Shown here: positions 15,292 through 18,516 of the stretch, piece after piece
Layout: every line of letters begins with the position of its first letter
How positions within the stretch are numbered: position 1 is the first letter of the stretch
From: Gemmataceae bacterium
Lineage (GTDB): Bacteria; Planctomycetota; Planctomycetia; Gemmatales; Gemmataceae
DNA length: 18,516 nucleotides
Direction of reading: 5' to 3'
Assembly: GCA_020847555.1 (NCBI GenBank)
Contig: JADLBT010000250.1
Span: 1 to 18,516, forward strand
Made by a program: the position numbers and the translations under genes
Notes under the pieces: generated by a model
Told to the model about the DNA's origin: nothing
Seen by the model: only the letters and a program-made list of their open reading frames with translations
Databases searched by the model: none

Positions 15292-16089
15292 ATGCCCGGC
15301 AGCCTCCACGTTCGTGACCACGGCCACGTCCGTACCCTGACGCTCGACCGGCCTGACAGGAAGAACGCCCTCAACGACGAGCTCGCCTGGGCGATCGTCG
15401 CCGCCGTCGAGGCCGCCGCCGCGAACGACGACGTCTGGGTGCTCACCATCACAGGCGCCGGCGACGCCTTCTGCTCCGGACTCGACCTCGCTGGCTTCGG
15501 CGAGGGGCACTCGCCGCTCTCCCCGCAGACGCGCCAGCTCGACGACCTCGCCTGGATCTCTCACTTCCTGCTGGGCCTTCGCCAACGCTGCGACAAGCCC
15601 GTCGTCGCCGGCGTCAACGGCGTCGCCGTTGGCGGTGGCCTCGCACTCGCCCTCGCGGCCGACATCCGCATCATGAAACGCTCCGCCCGGCTGATGGCCG
15701 GCTACCCGCGTATCGGGGGCTCCCCCGATGGCGGCCTCACCTTCACCCTCCCGCAGGCGATCGGCTACGAACAGGCAATGCGCTTCCTCCTCGAAAACCG
15801 GACCGTCGAGGGCGACGAGGCCCTCCGCCTCGGCCTCGTCGGCGAAGTCGTCGACGACGACCGCTTCGACGCGCGGCTGGCCGAGTACTGCCAGTTCCTC
15901 TGCGAGCGCTCGCCCATCACCATGCGCCTGACCAAGCGCGGACTGCAGAAAGCCACCACCGCCATCGACCTCGAACAGCAGCTGCGCTATGAAGTGGCGA
16001 ACATCACCATGGCTTTTCGCAGCGACGACGGCCGCGAAGCACGCCAGGCCTTCCTCGAAAAACGTCCGCCGCGCTTCATCGGGCGGTGA
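15292..16089 (+). CDS. Enoyl-CoA hydratase/isomerase family protein
   Basis: A 265-aa crotonase-fold protein. The oxyanion-hole segments are present: AFCSGLDLAGF (59-69) and VNGVAVGGGLALA (108-120), followed by ADIRI. The two glutamates of classical enoyl-CoA hydratase are replaced by A118 and R140. Instead the loop GSPDGG carries D146, as in PaaG-type and other CoA isomerases or dehalogenases that use an aspartate there. It is therefore more likely an isomerase or other crotonase-fold activity than a hydratase. GGAG lies 8-9 nt before the ATG. It converges with the SDR gene, stop to stop, 18 bp apart. No acyl-CoA ligase or dehydrogenase is nearby, so its pathway is unclear. Confidence 0.85.
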   Translation: MPGSLHVRDHGHVRTLTLDRPDRKNALNDELAWAIVAAVEAAAANDDVWVLTITGAGDAFCSGLDLAGFGEGHSPLSPQTRQLDDLAWISHFLLGLRQRCDKPVVAGVNGVAVGGGLALALAADIRIMKRSARLMAGYPRIGGSPDGGLTFTLPQAIGYEQAMRFLLENRTVEGDEALRLGLVGEVVDDDRFDARLAEYCQFLCERSPITMRLTKRGLQKATTAIDLEQQLRYEVANITMAFRSDDGREARQAFLEKRPPRFIGR

Positions 16090-16107
16090 AAGGAGCGCCC
16101 CCGTTCC

Positions 16108-16878
16108 TCAGGCCGTCATGCCGCCGTCGACCGGCAACCACGTCCCCGTGATGAACGACGCCTCGTCGGAGACCAGGAAGGTGACGGCGTTCGCGATCTC
16201 GTCCGGCGTCCCCATCCGCCCGAGTGCCGTCACCGACCCCTGCGGCAGCGCCCCGCTGTCGCTGCGTTCCCGGATGTCCGCCATCTCCCGCGCTGCCTGA
16301 TGCAGCATCGGCGTGTCGATCGGTCCGGGGCAGATGGCGTTCACGCGCACGTTCTGCGGCCCGTACTGCTTTGCCAGGCTGCGCGTCAGCATCAAGACAC
16401 CCGCCTTCGTCGCGCCGTACACCCCCTGGAGCGGAACCCCGTGCAGCCCGCTCGTCGAACTCGTGTTGACGATCGCCCCGCCGCCAGCGGCGATCATGTG
16501 CGGAATCGCCGCCCGGCAGCCGAGGAAGACCCCCTTCAGATTGATCGCCATCATCCGGTCCCATAGCGCGATCGGGTCCTTCAGCGGGTCGATCCAGAGG
16601 TGGATGCCCGCGTTGTTGTGGAGGATATGCAGCCCACCGAACTCGCTCAGCGCGCGGCCCGTGATCGTCGCCCAGTCGGCCTCGCTCGAGACGTCGGCGT
16701 GCACGAAGACCGCCCGGCCGCCAGACTCCTTGATCGCCGCCACCGTCCTGTCCCCGGCTTCGTCGTTCACGTCTGCGACCACCACCGCCGCCCCTTCGCG
16801 CGCCCAGCGCCGTGCCACGGCTTCCCCCATCCCCATGCCCGCACCCGTCACAATCCCGACTTTCCCGTCCAGTCTCAT
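16108..16878 (-). CDS. SDR-family NAD-dependent oxidoreductase
   Basis: A 256-aa classical short-chain dehydrogenase. Cofactor motif TGAGMGMG (11-18), with D36 at the end of the second strand favouring NAD(H); NNAG (88-91); catalytic S141, Y154 and K158 (YGATK); PGPIDT after the sixth strand; and the C-terminal ITGTWLPVDGG typical of the family. All catalytic residues are present. The ATG has GGAAGGA 7 nt upstream. It is encoded alone on this strand and converges with the crotonase-fold gene. The substrate cannot be inferred; sequence type resembles the broad FabG/3-hydroxyacyl or secondary-alcohol dehydrogenase group. Confidence 0.92.
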   Translation of the reverse strand: MRLDGKVGIVTGAGMGMGEAVARRWAREGAAVVVADVNDEAGDRTVAAIKESGGRAVFVHADVSSEADWATITGRALSEFGGLHILHNNAGIHLWIDPLKDPIALWDRMMAINLKGVFLGCRAAIPHMIAAGGGAIVNTSSTSGLHGVPLQGVYGATKAGVLMLTRSLAKQYGPQNVRVNAICPGPIDTPMLHQAAREMADIRERSDSGALPQGSVTALGRMGTPDEIANAVTFLVSDEASFITGTWLPVDGGMTA

Positions 16879-17294
16879 CGTTGATCCTTCCCCTCATGTT
16901 CGTGCGAAGAGCACCGCCGGATTCTACGTGCGTGCGTTGATATCGGCCGAAGAACCACCCGTCCCGGTCGATCGCCGCAGGCACTCTGGTTCTGTGCGCC
17001 TTGGCGTCAGCGCCTTTCCGGCCCCTTCCGGCGTCGCGGCCGACCGCCCCTCGGTAAAGCCGTGCCGGCCCGGGGGCGTACCGCGCCGTTAACCACCTCC
17101 CCGCGCACGGCGTTCCCCTCTGTGCGGGCGCCCGGCCTCGTCGCTCCAGGTCCGCAGCCGGGTGCCCGCAACCGCCGTCACCCCGCCACCCGCCGAATCC
17201 GGGTCAGGAATGCCAAGGCCTCCTGCGCAGCCGCGCCTTCGACCGGCTCGAGCCAGCGCCGTCCCGGCGCACGTCCGTCTGCTATGCTCCCGCC
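16879..17294. other. Noncoding stretch between the SDR and phzF genes
   Basis: About 416 bp with no supportable gene on either strand. The end near the SDR gene has a TAGAAT -10 on the minus strand (16921-16926) without a clear -35. The end near phzF has an extended -10. The middle is GC-rich, with short imperfect inverted repeats (for example around 17100-17129) but no recognised RNA motif. Confidence 0.6.
17280..17288 (+). promoter_or_regulatory. Extended -10 promoter immediately before phzF
   Basis: TGCTATGCT matches an extended -10 (TGn plus TATGCT). Transcription would start about seven bases later, at or within a base or two of the phzF ATG, and there is no Shine-Dalgarno sequence, so the mRNA may be leaderless. 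No good -35 is visible. Confidence 0.5.
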
Positions 17295-18191
17295 ATGCCG
17301 GACTACCAGGTCAAGATCGTCGACGCCTTTACCAGCAGGCGCTATGCCGGCAACCCCTGCGGCGTCGTTTCCCGTGCAGACGGCCTCGATGACGCGCAGA
17401 TGCAGGCGATTGCCCGCGAGCTCAACCTCAGCGAGACCGCCTTCGTCTTCCCTTCGCAGCGCGCCAGCTTCCGGGTGCGCTTCTTCACACCCGCCAAAGA
17501 GATCCCGCTCGCCGGCCACCCTACTGTCGCCACCATGCACACCCTCGTCGAAGAGGGGCGGATCGACCTCTCCGGTGGGCCCCGGCGCGTCCTTCAGGAG
17601 CTCAACATCGGTGTCCTTCCCGTCGACATCGCCCTCGACGAAGCCCGCAACGTCCGCGTGACCATGACCCAGGCGCCCCCCGAATTCCTGCGGCGCCTCG
17701 ATCGCAGCATGTTCGCCCAGGCGCTCGGCATCCGCGTCGCCGACATGCTCGCGGACGTCCCCGTCCAGGTCGTTAGCACCGGCACGCCCCAGGCGATGGT
17801 CCCCGTGCGCTCGCTCGACGTTCTCCGGCGTCTCAGAATCGACTTCCAGCACCTCAGCGACCTGGAGCAGATCGGCCACTTCTTCAGCAGCCACGTCTTC
17901 ACCCTTGAAACACTCGAGCCCGGCCATCGCGCCCATGCCCGCCATTTCCTGGCCAGCGCCGGCGTCCTCGAAGACCCGGTGACCGGAAGCGCCACCGGCG
18001 GCATGGCCGCCTATCTTTGGAAGTATGGCCTCGTCCGCGAAAAGCAGTACGCCGTCGAGCAGGGCCACCTGGTCGGGCGGCCCGGCGTCGTCGACGTCGA
18101 AGTCGATCCCGACGCCAGCGGTGAAGAGCCGGCCGCCGTTCGCGTCGCCGGCACGGCCGTTACCGTCCTCCGCGGCACCATCTTCGTCTGA
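17295..18191 (+). CDS. PhzF-family isomerase/epimerase
   Basis: A 298-aa protein with the two-lobe diaminopimelate-epimerase-like fold of the PhzF family. Family marks: [17 protein letters not shown] at the N-terminus, the proposed catalytic E47 in [18 protein letters not shown] (71-80), and [17 protein letters not shown] (226-242) with D227. PhzF itself isomerises a phenazine precursor, but most bacterial members have unknown substrates. No other phenazine gene is present here, so a phenazine role should not be assumed. It stands alone; the next plus-strand element is a GC-rich stem-loop after the stop. Confidence 0.92.
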   Translation: MPDYQVKIVDAFTSRRYAGNPCGVVSRADGLDDAQMQAIARELNLSETAFVFPSQRASFRVRFFTPAKEIPLAGHPTVATMHTLVEEGRIDLSGGPRRVLQELNIGVLPVDIALDEARNVRVTMTQAPPEFLRRLDRSMFAQALGIRVADMLADVPVQVVSTGTPQAMVPVRSLDVLRRLRIDFQHLSDLEQIGHFFSSHVFTLETLEPGHRAHARHFLASAGVLEDPVTGSATGGMAAYLWKYGLVREKQYAVEQGHLVGRPGVVDVEVDPDASGEEPAAVRVAGTAVTVLRGTIFV

Positions 18192-18229
18192 GCCCCGGGG
18201 TCCGCTGGCACCCTTCCCGGCAACGAACA

Positions 18230-18249
18230 GGCCCGCCGGTGGGCGGGCC
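18230..18249. terminator. Stem-loop between convergent phzF and tRNA-Gly
   Basis: GGCCCGCC-GGTG-GGCGGGCC forms an 8-bp GC stem with a 4-nt loop, 38 bp after the phzF stop and 14 bp beyond the tRNA 3' end. Neither side has a T-tract. It may serve both transcripts as a transcription end. Confidence 0.5.
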
Positions 18250-18263
18250 CGAGACAGCAATCG

Positions 18264-18338
18264 TGGAGCGGAAGACGAGGCTCGAACTCGCGACCTCCTC
18301 CTTGGCAAGGAGGCGCTCTACCACTGAGCTACTTCCGC
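18264..18338 (-). tRNA. tRNA-Gly (anticodon GCC)
   Basis: A complete cloverleaf on the minus strand. The acceptor stem GCGGAAG/CTTCCGC is a perfect 7 bp. The D-arm GCTC-AGTGGTA-GAGC is present. The anticodon arm CCTCC-TTGCCAA-GGAGG gives anticodon GCC. The T-arm GCGAG-TTCGAGC-CTCGT has one G-U pair. The discriminator U is followed by an encoded CCA. It reads GGC/GGU glycine codons, heavily used in this GC-rich genome. Confidence 0.96.
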
Positions 18339-18348
18339 CCGCGCCCCG

Positions 18349-18376
18349 AGTATATCATCGCCGCCGCTCCGGCCAA
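18349..18376 (-). promoter_or_regulatory. Promoter of tRNA-Gly
   Basis: Minus strand: TTGGCC (-35, four of six) - 16 bp - TATACT, with TG one base before it (TGATATACT, extended -10). The predicted start lies only a few bases before the mature tRNA 5' end. This is the clearest sigma-70-type promoter in the window. Confidence 0.7.
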
Positions 18377-18381
18377 CCGGT

Positions 18382-18516
18382 TCAGTCGCCGAGCAGCGTC
18401 GTGTACCCCAGACCGATGACCTCCTCGGCGTACTGGCTCCGCCAGCCGGGATCGGGAATCGCCCGCCGGTGCTCCCGGAACCAGCGATGCAGCTGCAGGT
18501 ACTCCTCTTCCAACCG
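18382..18516 (-). CDS. Unidentified protein, C-terminal 44 residues only
   Basis: An open frame runs in from the right edge and ends at a TGA. The visible tail is rich in charged and aromatic residues (EEEYLQLHRWFREHRR, then WRSQYAEEVIGLGYTTLLGD). Codon use matches the neighbours and it ends just before the tRNA promoter, so it is probably a real gene on the same strand. I do not recognise the family from this fragment. Confidence 0.5.
   Translation of the reverse strand, partial: RLEEEYLQLHRWFREHRRAIPDPGWRSQYAEEVIGLGYTTLLGD

Noticed and set aside
16081..16100. Small hairpin GGGCG/CGCCC over the stop of the crotonase-fold gene
   Set aside because: It is only 5 bp, overlaps the coding end and lacks a T-tract, so it is not good enough to call a terminator.
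17178..18308. Minus-strand open frame (376 codons) opposite phzF
   Set aside because: It lies antisense to a full-length PhzF with catalytic residues, runs into the tRNA, and has no recognisable motif.

Overview
The window is very GC-rich, with G or C (mostly C) at most third codon positions, densely coding, and free of insertion sequences, phage genes or CRISPR arrays. It reads as a chromosomal housekeeping region. The mix of a bifunctional phosphoglucose/phosphomannose isomerase, a two-subunit KorAB 2-oxoacid:ferredoxin oxidoreductase, a DUF4342 protein and a SAM riboswitch on metK suggests a Chloroflexota-type bacterium (Dehalococcoidia/Thermomicrobia-like). That placement is inference from gene content, not a phylogenetic result.

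Positions 1-12000 are entirely minus strand. Read in the direction of transcription (right to left): a CBS-pair protein, korA and korB tightly packed, then a 16-bp two-part stem-loop and a zinc-ribbon CBS protein; then a LysR-type regulator with a perfect 9-bp palindrome just upstream of its start, followed by a PHP-domain phosphoesterase. Next comes a promoter, a SAM-I/SAM-IV clan riboswitch and an intrinsic terminator leading into metK, which is followed without a visible break by manC-like, pmm and pgi/pmi genes. These three overlap or abut and make up the complete route fructose-6-P -> mannose-6-P -> mannose-1-P -> GDP-mannose. Last is ilvB (acetolactate synthase large subunit), cut by the left edge, with its own promoter and a structured leader of about 180 nt.

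Positions 12000-16090 are plus strand: a tandem HD/HD-GYP protein whose two halves are degenerate in complementary ways, a cytidylate-kinase-like protein, an unrecognised lipoprotein overlapping it, a small DUF4342 membrane protein and an enoyl-CoA hydratase/isomerase-family protein lacking both hydratase glutamates. A convergent SDR dehydrogenase (minus) follows, then a noncoding stretch of about 400 bp, a PhzF-family isomerase with a possible leaderless promoter, a tRNA-Gly(GCC) on the minus strand with a clear extended -10 promoter, and the last 44 codons of an unidentified minus-strand gene.

The most informative regulatory element is the metK leader. It has an extended -10 promoter, an aptamer carrying both halves of the SAM-binding helix, alternating CCCCUC/GAGGGG segments that could pair in mutually exclusive ways, and a terminator 60 nt before metK. 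If the downstream genes are co-transcribed, SAM would also control GDP-mannose supply. The other points worth testing are the CBS proteins on both sides of KorAB and the split-function HD-GYP protein.
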